From: Candidatus Roizmanbacteria bacterium
GTDB lineage: Bacteria; Patescibacteriota; Microgenomatia; UBA1406; GWC2-37-13
Reading direction: 5' to 3'
NCBI GenBank assembly: GCA_027002315.1
Contig: JALWZV010000072.1
Coordinates: forward strand, 1-11,384
Length of the DNA: 11,384 nucleotides
Position numbers and translations under genes: made by a program. The notes below the pieces were generated by a model. That model was not told the DNA's origin and did no database searches. It saw only the letters and a program-made list of their open reading frames with translations. Numbering within the stretch: the first letter of the stretch is position 1; the number at the start of each line of letters is the position of its first letter. Below are positions 1-7,113 of this stretch, piece by piece.

Positions 1-398
1 GTCATAGTCTCACCTGAAACTAATCCCATTACTTGTCCTTCTGTTATTACATGTTGAATCTTTATTTTTTCATATGGTTTATAAATATCGTATGCAACGA
101 GAGCTGTTATTATTTTAGTGAGAGAGGCTGGGTACATCTTTATATGAGAATTTTTTTCATATACAGGAGTAAGAGTATCTGCATCACATATAAAAACTCC
201 TTGTGCAGTAAGCTGAGGAAAGTAATTATATCTTAATGCAGGAAATGGTTTGATTTTAAAGATCTTCTTTTTTGTTACTTTATTATTTTTAAAAAGATCT
301 TTGTGAAATGCAAATAGATCAGAGTAGGGAATATTTCCCGGGTAAAAAAGGAATATTAATGTGAAAAACAGAAACAAAAAACTTCTTTTTAGGTTCAT
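1..398 (-). CDS. D-alanyl-D-alanine carboxypeptidase (PBP5/DacA-like serine hydrolase), N-terminal part
   Basis: This gene starts at the ATG at 398-396 and runs off the left edge after 132 codons. I translated it by hand. Residues 1-20 are a lysine/arginine-led hydrophobic stretch, so a signal peptide or membrane anchor. After a basic linker (about 37-50) comes a strand like those preceding the active site of S11-family peptidases, then S92-L93-T94-K95 in the context YPASLTKIITALVAYD, which matches the SxxK nucleophile motif of penicillin-binding proteins. The following VMGLVSGET resembles the G-L-x-x-G-E segment of DacA proteins. The SxN and KTG motifs lie outside the window. In the family, the enzyme trims terminal D-Ala from peptidoglycan stem peptides outside the membrane. 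Its ATG overlaps the aspS TGA by 4 bp (ATGA) and has no Shine-Dalgarno motif, so translation is probably coupled to aspS. A class A beta-lactamase-like relative is a less likely alternative. Confidence 0.88.
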   Translation of the reverse strand, partial: MNLKRSFLFLFFTLIFLFYPGNIPYSDLFAFHKDLFKNNKVTKKKIFKIKPFPALRYNYFPQLTAQGVFICDADTLTPVYEKNSHIKMYPASLTKIITALVAYDIYKPYEKIKIQHVITEGQVMGLVSGETM

Positions 399-1786
399 TT
401 TACGACTTTTATACCTAATTCATCTAGTTGTTCTTTAGTTGCCTCTGATGGAGCATCCATCACTGCTGTTCTTCCTCCAGATGAGGCTGGGAATGCTACA
501 ACCTCTCTAACAGATTTTTCTCCTAATAATGCCATTAGTAGCCTGTCTATACCAGATGCTATTCCTCCGTGTGGTGGAACTCCATAAGTAAACGCTTCAA
601 GCATGTGATTAAACTCTTGTTTTTGTTTTTTTGAAAAACCTATAAGATCAAATACCTTTTCTTGAATTTCTCCTTGGTGAATTCTAATAGATCCACCTGC
701 CACCTCAAAACCATTTAAAACCAAATCATGTTGCAAACCTCTAACCTTCATCGGATTTTTACTGAGAAGAGGAATATCATCGGGATGTGGAGCTGTAAAC
801 ATATGATGAGATGGAGCAAATTTAGCACGTCCTGATCCATAGAAAAAGTCTTCCTCATTTTGTTCTACAAACAGAGGGAAATCTATAATCCATGCGAATG
901 CAAGTTCATCTTTATCATTTTTATTTTTTCTAAGATCGGGTTTATCTGAGTGATACTTTTTAACTGCTTCTTTATGAGTAATCTTCGGCCATGGTGTCTG
1001 AGTGAAGTGCTTGTTTGGAAAGATATTTTTAACTAACTCGGTGATTAAACCTTCTGTGAGATTTATGATATCGTTTTGAGTGACAAAGGACATCTCCATA
1101 TCAAGTTGTGTAAACTCTCCGTAAACTCTATCTTTACGAGGATCTTCGTCTCTAAAACAACGAGTTATCTGAAAATATTTCTCAATTCCTCCAACCATTA
1201 ATAGTTGTTTGTATTGTTGTGGCGATTGTGGCAAAGCATAAAACTTTCCCTTTTGCAGTCTTGATGGTACTAAGAAATCTCTAGCCCCCTCTGGCGTTGT
1301 TTTTGTTAGTATTGGAGTTTCTACCTCTATAAAACCTTTTTGATGTAAATAGTTTCGAATAAACATCATTGCCTCAAATCTTAATCTTAGGTTTTTTATC
1401 ATTCTCTTTCTTCTGATATCTATATATCTATATTTAAGACGTAGATCTTCTTTTATCTCATATCCATCAGTATCAATTGGAATTGGAATAGGATTAGATC
1501 TTGATAGAATTTTTATTTCTTTTGCCTCAATCTCTATCTCTCCTGTTTTTATCTTTTTGTTAATTAAATGTTGCGGTCTTTTTTTAACAATTCCCTTTAT
1601 ATGTATAACATCTTCTGGAGATATATTCTTAGCTTTTTCATCACAGACTACCTGCACTATTCCCGATCTGTCTCTTAAATCAAGAAACACAATTTTTTTA
1701 TGATCTCTTTTTGACTCAACCCATCCGTAAACATCAATCTCTTTTCCTACGAACTTTACACAATCAACTAACTCTATCTTTTTCAT
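395..1786 (-). CDS. aspS: Aspartyl-tRNA synthetase, bacterial type lacking the GAD insertion
   Basis: Class II synthetase that charges tRNA-Asp with aspartate. Residues 1-105 form the OB-fold anticodon-binding domain (GWVESKRDH at 21-29, LDLRDRSG at 35-42). Motif 1 is around 148-160 (GFIEVETPIL), the QSPQQYKQLLM segment at 187-197 lines the active site, motif 2 is around 207-231 with FRDEDPRKDR at 211-220, and motif 3 is at 408-422 (GIASGIDRLLM). The C-terminal FPASSGGRTAVMDAPS corresponds to the usual end of bacterial AspRS. At 463 residues it is well short of the roughly 590 usual for bacteria. The loss lies between KPDLR (282-286) and LAFAWIIDFP (295-304), where bacterial enzymes carry the GAD domain and this one has only about eight residues. 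H29 occupies a position that is His in some non-discriminating bacterial AspRS and Leu in E. coli. The gene has its own promoter and overlaps the downstream carboxypeptidase by ATGA. Confidence 0.97.
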   Translation of the reverse strand: MKKIELVDCVKFVGKEIDVYGWVESKRDHKKIVFLDLRDRSGIVQVVCDEKAKNISPEDVIHIKGIVKKRPQHLINKKIKTGEIEIEAKEIKILSRSNPIPIPIDTDGYEIKEDLRLKYRYIDIRRKRMIKNLRLRFEAMMFIRNYLHQKGFIEVETPILTKTTPEGARDFLVPSRLQKGKFYALPQSPQQYKQLLMVGGIEKYFQITRCFRDEDPRKDRVYGEFTQLDMEMSFVTQNDIINLTEGLITELVKNIFPNKHFTQTPWPKITHKEAVKKYHSDKPDLRKNKNDKDELAFAWIIDFPLFVEQNEEDFFYGSGRAKFAPSHHMFTAPHPDDIPLLSKNPMKVRGLQHDLVLNGFEVAGGSIRIHQGEIQEKVFDLIGFSKKQKQEFNHMLEAFTYGVPPHGGIASGIDRLLMALLGEKSVREVVAFPASSGGRTAVMDAPSEATKEQLDELGIKVVK

Positions 1787-1795
1787 AATGGTTAA

Positions 1796-1804
1796 ATTAT
1801 AACA
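1796..1804 (-). promoter_or_regulatory. Extended -10 promoter of aspS
   Basis: On the minus strand the sequence reads TGTTATAAT, a perfect TATAAT with the TGn extension. It ends exactly 9 nt before the aspS ATG, and the spacer between them is TTAACCATT. No good -35 lies at 16-18 bp, as is common for extended -10 promoters. Normal initiation about 7 nt past the hexamer would leave a leader of only about 3 nt. Confidence 0.72.
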
Positions 1805-1838
1805 CGCTTTAATATGTTGAGATAGTTAAATTAATCTT

Positions 1839-3518
1839 TTATACCTCAAAGGCTTTAACAATTCCCTTTATAAAATAACGACCTCTCCAGTAATTTTTAT
1901 CTAGGTGATATATGAGCTTTATATCAGCATTTCTTGATAGTTGGGAGAACTTATCTCCGTTAAAAAAACTAACCATCTCAAAAGGTTGTTTATTAGTTCC
2001 ATCGCTGACCTGTATTTTTAGGTGATTATTATTTTTTCCAAAAACGCTTGCGTTTATTATCTTAGACTTTGTAAAAAATAGTGGTTTTGGATTACCTATA
2101 CCAAAAGGTTCAAGAAATCCTATTTTGTTAATCAAGTTTAAAGTTATCTCTCTTATTGGAATTTTAAAGTCGGCTATTATTTCTTTCTCAAAAATATCCT
2201 TATTTACTTTACTTAATTTATCTTTTATTTTTGTTTCAAGTTTTTTTAATTTGTTTTCTTCTATTGTAAAACCAGCGGCCTGAGAGTGTCCTCCTACATC
2301 TATGAGTAGATCAGAAAGTTCTCGTAAAAAATTAGTGATGTGAAAATTTGGAATGGATCTTGCAGACGCTTTATAGAACCCATTTGTTTTTGTTAAAACA
2401 ATTGAGGGGCGATTATACTTTTCTGTTATTTTAGATGCAATTAAACCTATAATTCCTTCATGCCAATTTGGAGATTGAACGACTATGAGATTTGGTAACT
2501 CACTAAGGTTGTCAATTATCTGCAATGCCTCTTCTACTGCTTGATTGACCATATTCTGTCTTTTTTTATTACTTTCTCCTAATATTTTAGCCAATCGTTG
2601 AGCTCGTTGAGATGACGTTGTACATAAAAGTCTAAGTGCTTTTATTGCATGTTCAAGTCGTCCTATTGCATTGATACGTGGAGCGATGATAAAGCCTATG
2701 TCGTATGGAGTTATAACAGGTTTGTTTTTAATACCAGATTCTTTTAATATCTCTATTATTCCAGGTCTTTGTATCTTGTTAATCATTTTTAATCCAAACT
2801 TAACGATACTTCGCGATCCACCCATTAACGGAACTAAATCGGCGACTGTTCCTATAGACGCAATAGATATGTAATCTGTTTTAAAAAGTTGCTTTAAGAC
2901 TTGATTACTCTGTTTATTTGCCTCCTGTTTACTTAGTGACATGAATATTTCTTTAGAAAAGAAATATGACACCCCTGACCCTGACAGTTCTGGAAGATGG
3001 AAAATTGCATAAGCTTTTGGCAGTGCTTTTGGTTTAAGATGATGATCTGTTATTACCACCTTAATGCCTAACTTTTTAGCGTACTCAACTTTATCCTTAG
3101 CGGTAATACCATGATCAACACTGATAATTAATGCTGGGTTGTATCTCTTTTTAACGATGTCTATACCTAATTTTGAAAATCCATACCCTTCTTTTTTTCT
3201 ATCTGGTATATGTGGAAAAACATTAAAACCAAGTTTATGAAGAGTTTCCCATAATATAGCACCTCCTGTTACTCCATCTGCATCATAATCAGTGTACACA
3301 ACTATGCTCTCTCTCTTTTTTTTAATCTCTTTCAGAAGCCTAACTGTCTTAGCAAACTCTTCTTTTTTAGCACCCTTAAACTTGAACAATTTAATATCAA
3401 ACGGATGAGAGGGATTAGAAAATTCTTGCTTATTTTTAATTCCTCTGAGTTTTACTAATTCATCAACAATTATATTGTCGATATCTTTTACAAGTTCACG
3501 TTTAAAGGAAAGCTTCAT
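1839..3518 (-). CDS. recJ: Single-stranded-DNA-specific 5'-3' exonuclease RecJ
   Basis: RecJ degrades single-stranded DNA 5' to 3' in recombination and repair, using two divalent metals. All DHH-family motifs are intact: DYDADG at 77-82, SVDHG at 133-137, TDHH at 157-160 and GTVADLVPL at 223-231. APRINAIGRL (279-288), NWHEGIIGLIASK (351-363) and the DHHA1 motif GGHSQAAGF (409-417) follow. Residues after about 445 correspond to the C-terminal OB-like domain. Its 559 residues match the usual core RecJ length, without extra C-terminal domains. The start follows a TGATAAAAT promoter by 9 nt and no Shine-Dalgarno motif is seen. The upstream neighbour is a degenerate DHH-family protein, so an intact and an inactive-looking member of the same superfamily sit side by side. 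Confidence 0.96.
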   Translation of the reverse strand: MKLSFKRELVKDIDNIIVDELVKLRGIKNKQEFSNPSHPFDIKLFKFKGAKKEEFAKTVRLLKEIKKKRESIVVYTDYDADGVTGGAILWETLHKLGFNVFPHIPDRKKEGYGFSKLGIDIVKKRYNPALIISVDHGITAKDKVEYAKKLGIKVVITDHHLKPKALPKAYAIFHLPELSGSGVSYFFSKEIFMSLSKQEANKQSNQVLKQLFKTDYISIASIGTVADLVPLMGGSRSIVKFGLKMINKIQRPGIIEILKESGIKNKPVITPYDIGFIIAPRINAIGRLEHAIKALRLLCTTSSQRAQRLAKILGESNKKRQNMVNQAVEEALQIIDNLSELPNLIVVQSPNWHEGIIGLIASKITEKYNRPSIVLTKTNGFYKASARSIPNFHITNFLRELSDLLIDVGGHSQAAGFTIEENKLKKLETKIKDKLSKVNKDIFEKEIIADFKIPIREITLNLINKIGFLEPFGIGNPKPLFFTKSKIINASVFGKNNNHLKIQVSDGTNKQPFEMVSFFNGDKFSQLSRNADIKLIYHLDKNYWRGRYFIKGIVKAFEV

Positions 3519-3527
3519 ATGTTTTTG

Positions 3528-3536
3528 ATTTTATCA
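3528..3536 (-). promoter_or_regulatory. Extended -10 promoter of recJ
   Basis: The minus strand reads TGATAAAAT, ending 9 nt before the recJ ATG (spacer CAAAAACAT). It is identical in sequence and spacing to the element before nusA and lies in the 47-bp gap after the NrnA-like gene. The best -35 candidate at 17 bp is only a weak match (GTGCAA). Confidence 0.7.
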
Positions 3537-3565
3537 CTTTATTGGAGATGTTGCACTTAAGTAGT

Positions 3566-4576
3566 TTATATCTTCCCGCCTTTAAAGATCTTTGGTTTTA
3601 GCCAATCTGTAGGTGGGCTTTCTTTTTCAGCTGTTTTTTCTACATTTTCTATTGGTTTTTGGTTAAATGTTTTAGTTTGAGGTTGTGTATTTGCCAAAGA
3701 ATTTGTTGGCTGTGATGGTTGATTGGTATTAAACCCTTTGTTTATATTAGTGTTTAGAGAACCAAATGTATTTGTTTGTAATGAATTCTGTTGTGTTCTG
3801 GTACTTGGTTTAAAACCTTGCTGTTGAGTGTTAATTCTACGTTTTACCGCTCCTAGTTTCAGTAACTCAGCAGCTATCTCTAATGTCTCTGGCTTAACAG
3901 AGTATGATGTAAAGTTTTTGGTGGCAGAAAGAATTCCTGTGTACAAGTTAGTTGCAATATCCTTATCCACCTCAATTTTTAATTGCTTAATGATTTTAAA
4001 AACCATCTCTGATAAAGAAGCAGAGGATTTATTTATATAGTTAACTGTACCAAATTGATTATTTGTGAAATGAAGATCTATATTAATTAACTCACGACCA
4101 GTAAACAATTCTTTGTTATTGGTGTAAAGAGATCCTAATGACTGAAGTGTTGGGCTTCCTATAATAATTAATCCATCTACATTATTACCAGTATATGAAA
4201 AAGAAACCTGGTTAGGTGTTATCTTAGGAAATCCTTCTCGAGGAACAATTACTAAATTAAATGAACCATTATTGATATTGTAATCAACTTTATCAATAGA
4301 ACCTTCTTGGTAGGGGAATGAGATGATTAAGTTTTCTCCGTCGTTAACAATAGTGGATGAAAACTTATCAGCTCCTTTCAAATTTTCCTCTACTTTTACC
4401 TCACAAGATAGACTTGTTGATTTTCCTAATTTAATCAGGGCTAGGTATAGAGATGTAGACGCAGCCACCAGATCAAGGTTTATTTTAGATGGTATTAGAA
4501 TACTGAAGGAGTTTAATTTGTTAAGTGTAAGCGCAACTGACGATTCGTCATTCTGCACTCCCTGTGTACTTATCAT
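3566..4576 (-). CDS. Degenerate NrnA-like DHH-family protein (probable pseudoenzyme) with Q/N-rich tail
   Basis: Residues 20-240 follow the layout of NrnA-type DHH phosphoesterases. NLDLVAASTSLYLALIKLGK (33-52) corresponds to the D-x-D-A/YLALKKLGK block. NIDLHFTNNQFGTVNYI (165-181) corresponds to IDHHxxNxxFG. SASLSEMVFKIIKQL (185-199), NLYTGILSATKNFT (210-223) and PETLEIAAELLKLGA match the rest. The metal ligands are mostly gone: motif I is NLDL, the motif II Asp region is GSP (140-142), DHH is DLH (167-169), and motif IV TDTG has become SATKN. Residues 246-310 are rich in Q, N, T and S and look disordered; the protein ends in a basic WLKPKIFKGGKI. The start lies 4 nt after the infB stop, the position where nrnA often sits in nusA-infB operons. 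I infer a non-catalytic, possibly RNA- or protein-binding role. The exact function is unknown. Confidence 0.75.
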   Translation of the reverse strand: MISTQGVQNDESSVALTLNKLNSFSILIPSKINLDLVAASTSLYLALIKLGKSTSLSCEVKVEENLKGADKFSSTIVNDGENLIISFPYQEGSIDKVDYNINNGSFNLVIVPREGFPKITPNQVSFSYTGNNVDGLIIIGSPTLQSLGSLYTNNKELFTGRELINIDLHFTNNQFGTVNYINKSSASLSEMVFKIIKQLKIEVDKDIATNLYTGILSATKNFTSYSVKPETLEIAAELLKLGAVKRRINTQQQGFKPSTRTQQNSLQTNTFGSLNTNINKGFNTNQPSQPTNSLANTQPQTKTFNQKPIENVEKTAEKESPPTDWLKPKIFKGGKI

Positions 4577-4580
4577 AATA

Positions 4581-6041
4581 CTATGAGATAGATTTTATCA
4601 CATCTCCCACCTTAATGTCAAGTGCAGGATATATTGTAAATCCAAACTCTTCATCTTTTTTTACCTCATTTACTTTTTTTGCTCTTTGTTTAAGTGATAC
4701 AATTTTTGATTGACCTATAAGATTATCTTTACGATAAATCTCTATGTTATCTGATAAATTTATCTTCCCCTTGGTTGCCTTAGCTCCATATATCATTTGA
4801 TTCTCGATGTTGAAGGTTGCTAAAACCTTAGCTTGCCCTTTTAATCTTATCTCATTCATCTCTTTTTCTTTCAGTAGGTCTACTACCTCAGAGACTTCTT
4901 CTATAAGCTCGTAAATCAAATCATAAGTTTTTATAAGTATTTTTTCTTGTTGTGACAAGATTCTAATCTCATTAGGAACATTTATAGAGAAACCAATAAT
5001 AATAGACTTACTATTTTTTGCCATAAATATATCATTTTTATTTACATCTCCTATTCCGCTGTCTATTATTTCAAGATTATCGTTTTCTATAAGTTTATTT
5101 AAGATTGCTTCAAGAGAACCTTGGTTGTTGGTTTTTAAGATAATTTTAATTCTTTTTCCTTTGTTTTCTCCTCCAATAACGTCTTCTAGTGAGATTGTCT
5201 GTTTATTTCCAAGTTTAGATTGAGTCTCTAATTTTTTGGTTTTTAAATTAGGTTGATCACTTATAGGTGATCCAACAACCGGGATATCTTTAAATCCTAG
5301 AATTTCTACAGGTTGAGAAGGTTTGGCTGTTTTAACTCTTTGACCTTTGTCGTTAATAATTGCTCTGATTTTAACCTTTTTACCTTCATAATACACATTT
5401 TGCCCTTCTTTAATGTTGCCGTTTTTGACAATAACGCTGACCATAATTCCACTCTTGCCTTTTTTGGTTTCAACAATATACGCTTCCAATGGAGTAGGCG
5501 AGTAGTTTAAATTATGTTCATGAGCAACAAGTAGTAAGGTTTCAAGTAAATCTTGTACACCCTTACCTGTCTTTGCTGATATTGGAACTGTAACAATATT
5601 TCCACCTTTATTCTCTACTACTATGTTGTACTTCAGAAGATCTTTTTCGACTCTTGCAATGTTTACTGTTGGTAAATCAATTTTATTTAGAGCAACTATG
5701 AATGGTATTTTGGCTTGTTTAATATACTCTATAGATTCTGCTGTTTGAGGCTTTATTGACTCTGTCGCATCTATGACTAATATAGATATATCCGCTATGT
5801 TGGCACCTCTCTGTCTTAATTTACTAAACGCTTCGTGTCCCGGTGTGTCTATGAAAGTAATTCTGCTTGTTGGATAACCCTTAATTTTAGTGTCTATTTC
5901 ATATCCTCCTATTTTTTGAGTGATAGCTCCAATTTCTTTGTCTGTTATATGACTTTTGCGTATATAGTCGAGTAGTGTTGTTTTTCCGTGATCCACATGT
6001 CCAAGAATTACTACTATTGGCGGTCTAGGTAATTTGCTCAT
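4581..6041 (-). CDS. infB: Translation initiation factor IF-2, short form
   Basis: IF2 is the GTPase that delivers initiator tRNA to the ribosome. The protein begins almost directly at the G domain: GHVDHGKT (14-21), GAITQKIGGY (38-47), DTPGHEAF (65-72), NKID (119-122) and SAK (155-157). Domain II is about 183-262, the SLEDVIGG linker and domain III (NNQGSLEAILNKL, 305-317) follow, and the C2 tRNA-binding domain ends in DIKVGDVIKSIS. At 486 residues it lacks the whole N-terminal region of longer IF2 proteins (E. coli about 890), and the 20-nt gap to nusA leaves no room for one. The usual G-F-E-C-G motif of domain C2, part of the formyl-methionine-binding surface, reads DEEFG (463-467), with Phe in place of Cys. 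The upstream K-R-[FY]-K-D-D stretch reads KQRAKK. No Shine-Dalgarno motif or clear promoter precedes it, so it is probably cotranscribed with nusA. Confidence 0.97.
   Translation of the reverse strand: MSKLPRPPIVVILGHVDHGKTTLLDYIRKSHITDKEIGAITQKIGGYEIDTKIKGYPTSRITFIDTPGHEAFSKLRQRGANIADISILVIDATESIKPQTAESIEYIKQAKIPFIVALNKIDLPTVNIARVEKDLLKYNIVVENKGGNIVTVPISAKTGKGVQDLLETLLLVAHEHNLNYSPTPLEAYIVETKKGKSGIMVSVIVKNGNIKEGQNVYYEGKKVKIRAIINDKGQRVKTAKPSQPVEILGFKDIPVVGSPISDQPNLKTKKLETQSKLGNKQTISLEDVIGGENKGKRIKIILKTNNQGSLEAILNKLIENDNLEIIDSGIGDVNKNDIFMAKNSKSIIIGFSINVPNEIRILSQQEKILIKTYDLIYELIEEVSEVVDLLKEKEMNEIRLKGQAKVLATFNIENQMIYGAKATKGKINLSDNIEIYRKDNLIGQSKIVSLKQRAKKVNEVKKDEEFGFTIYPALDIKVGDVIKSIS
4592..4600 (-). 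promoter_or_regulatory. Candidate internal promoter for the NrnA-like gene, inside the infB 3' end
   Basis: The minus strand reads TGATAAAAT, the same 9-mer found before recJ and nusA. It ends 15 nt before the NrnA-like ATG and would give a leader of roughly 8 nt. It also encodes part of the conserved V-I-K at the IF2 C-terminus, so it may be a coding coincidence. Confidence 0.35.
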
Positions 6042-6061
6042 GAGCTTTGTTTAATTAATAA

Positions 6062-7051
6062 TTACTCTTTTTCTGTATCTTCTGCTTCGTTAGTTTTGCT
6101 TTTGTCATCATCAATCTGGACTATGTCTAAGTTAAAGCCTGTAAGCGCAGACGCGAGATTGACATTAGTTCCATTTTTTCCTATTGCTAAGGGAGCCTCT
6201 GATTTAGTCACTGTTACTGTTGCCTTTTTTTCTTTCTCGTTTATTTTTATTGAGCTTATTTTAGCTGGTGATAAAGCTGCGGTAATGAATAATTTATTGT
6301 CAGGATGCCACTGGATGATATCTATTTTTTCTTTACCTCCGAGTTCATCAGTAACTGTTTGAACCCTTATTCCTTTTTGACCAACGCATGCCCCTACCGG
6401 ATCTACTCCTGATTGAGCTGAAAACACTGCAATTTTAGCTCTTTCTCCAGGATTCCTTACAACTTTTTTTATTTGTACTGTTCCATTAGATATTTCAGGA
6501 ACCTCTTTTTTAAATAACTCTTCTATTAATGACGGATCTCTTCTAGACAGAACTATTCTTGTTCTATCGCCTTCTTCTATTGACTTTAGGTACACGGTAA
6601 TCGTTGTGTTTGGAGTATATGTTTCATTTATAATTTGTTCTTCTCTTGGAATAACACCCTCAGTTCTACCAATATCTACATAGACATTTCTTCCATCAAA
6701 TCTTATAACTCTTCCTTTCATTATGTTTCCAACTTGAGATCGATAGGTATCCACAACTGTCTTTTTCTCTGCTTCTCTAATCTTTTGTAGTATGACTTGT
6801 TTTGCGGTTTGAGCTGCAATTCTGCCAAAATCATTTGGAGTAATATCTGTTTTATCTTTAAATATCCTTGTTTCTCCTGTTTGCTTGTTTATTTTTGCAT
6901 ACACAGATTCATCGTATTTATCCGGGTATTGTTTTTTAAATGCAGCCAAAACAGCCAATTCTATGGATGATAAAACATCATCTATAGATATACCTCTCTC
7001 TGTTGCAACTTGGTTTAAGGCGAGTTGAAACTCGTTTTTAATTATAGACAT
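6062..7051 (-). CDS. nusA: Transcription termination/antitermination factor NusA, short form
   Basis: NusA binds RNA polymerase and nascent RNA and modulates pausing, termination and antitermination. The order of domains is an N-terminal polymerase-binding domain (1-100, with the typical ELAVLAAFKKQYP), an S1 domain (about 107-172, VGNIMKGRVIRFDGRNVYVD), KH1 with GQKG at 224-227 in VDPVGACVGQKGIRVQ, and KH2 with GKNG at 291-294 in APLAIGKNGTNVNLAS. Both GxxG loops are intact. It ends at residue 329 in a short acidic tail, without the C-terminal acidic repeats of E. coli NusA, like many NusA proteins outside Proteobacteria. The gene has its own TGATAAAAT promoter and is followed 20 nt later by infB, the common bacterial pairing. 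Confidence 0.97.
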   Translation of the reverse strand: MSIIKNEFQLALNQVATERGISIDDVLSSIELAVLAAFKKQYPDKYDESVYAKINKQTGETRIFKDKTDITPNDFGRIAAQTAKQVILQKIREAEKKTVVDTYRSQVGNIMKGRVIRFDGRNVYVDIGRTEGVIPREEQIINETYTPNTTITVYLKSIEEGDRTRIVLSRRDPSLIEELFKKEVPEISNGTVQIKKVVRNPGERAKIAVFSAQSGVDPVGACVGQKGIRVQTVTDELGGKEKIDIIQWHPDNKLFITAALSPAKISSIKINEKEKKATVTVTKSEAPLAIGKNGTNVNLASALTGFNLDIVQIDDDKSKTNEAEDTEKE

Positions 7052-7060
7052 ATGGAAGAA

Positions 7061-7069
7061 ATTTTATCA
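7061..7069 (-). promoter_or_regulatory. Extended -10 promoter of nusA
   Basis: The minus strand reads TGATAAAAT, ending 9 nt before the nusA ATG (spacer TTCTTCCAT). It lies in the 62-bp gap after rplY. No convincing -35 is present. It would drive nusA-infB with a leader of 2-3 nt. Confidence 0.7.
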
Positions 7070-7113
7070 CACTGAGGCCTAAAATAAAAGAGCTTCATTT
7101 CCTTTTATTCTTA

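Noticed and set aside
33..236. Plus-strand open frame of 67 codons
   Set aside because: It lies antisense to the carboxypeptidase, whose SxxK motif and frame are clear; the translated peptide looks like noise.
395..1786. AspRS as an archaeal-type enzyme because of its short length
   Set aside because: The motifs, the QSPQQYKQLLM segment and the C-terminal FPASSGGRTAVMDAPS ending are of the bacterial type; only the GAD insertion is missing.
6096..6362. Plus-strand open frame of 88 codons opposite nusA
   Set aside because: Antisense shadow of the KH domains; no start signal or recognisable product.
7083..7109. Hairpin AATAAAAG/CTTTTATT between rplY and nusA as a terminator
   Set aside because: The arms are 8 bp but contain one G-C pair, the loop is 11 nt and no proper T-run follows; such AT-rich pairing is expected by chance here.
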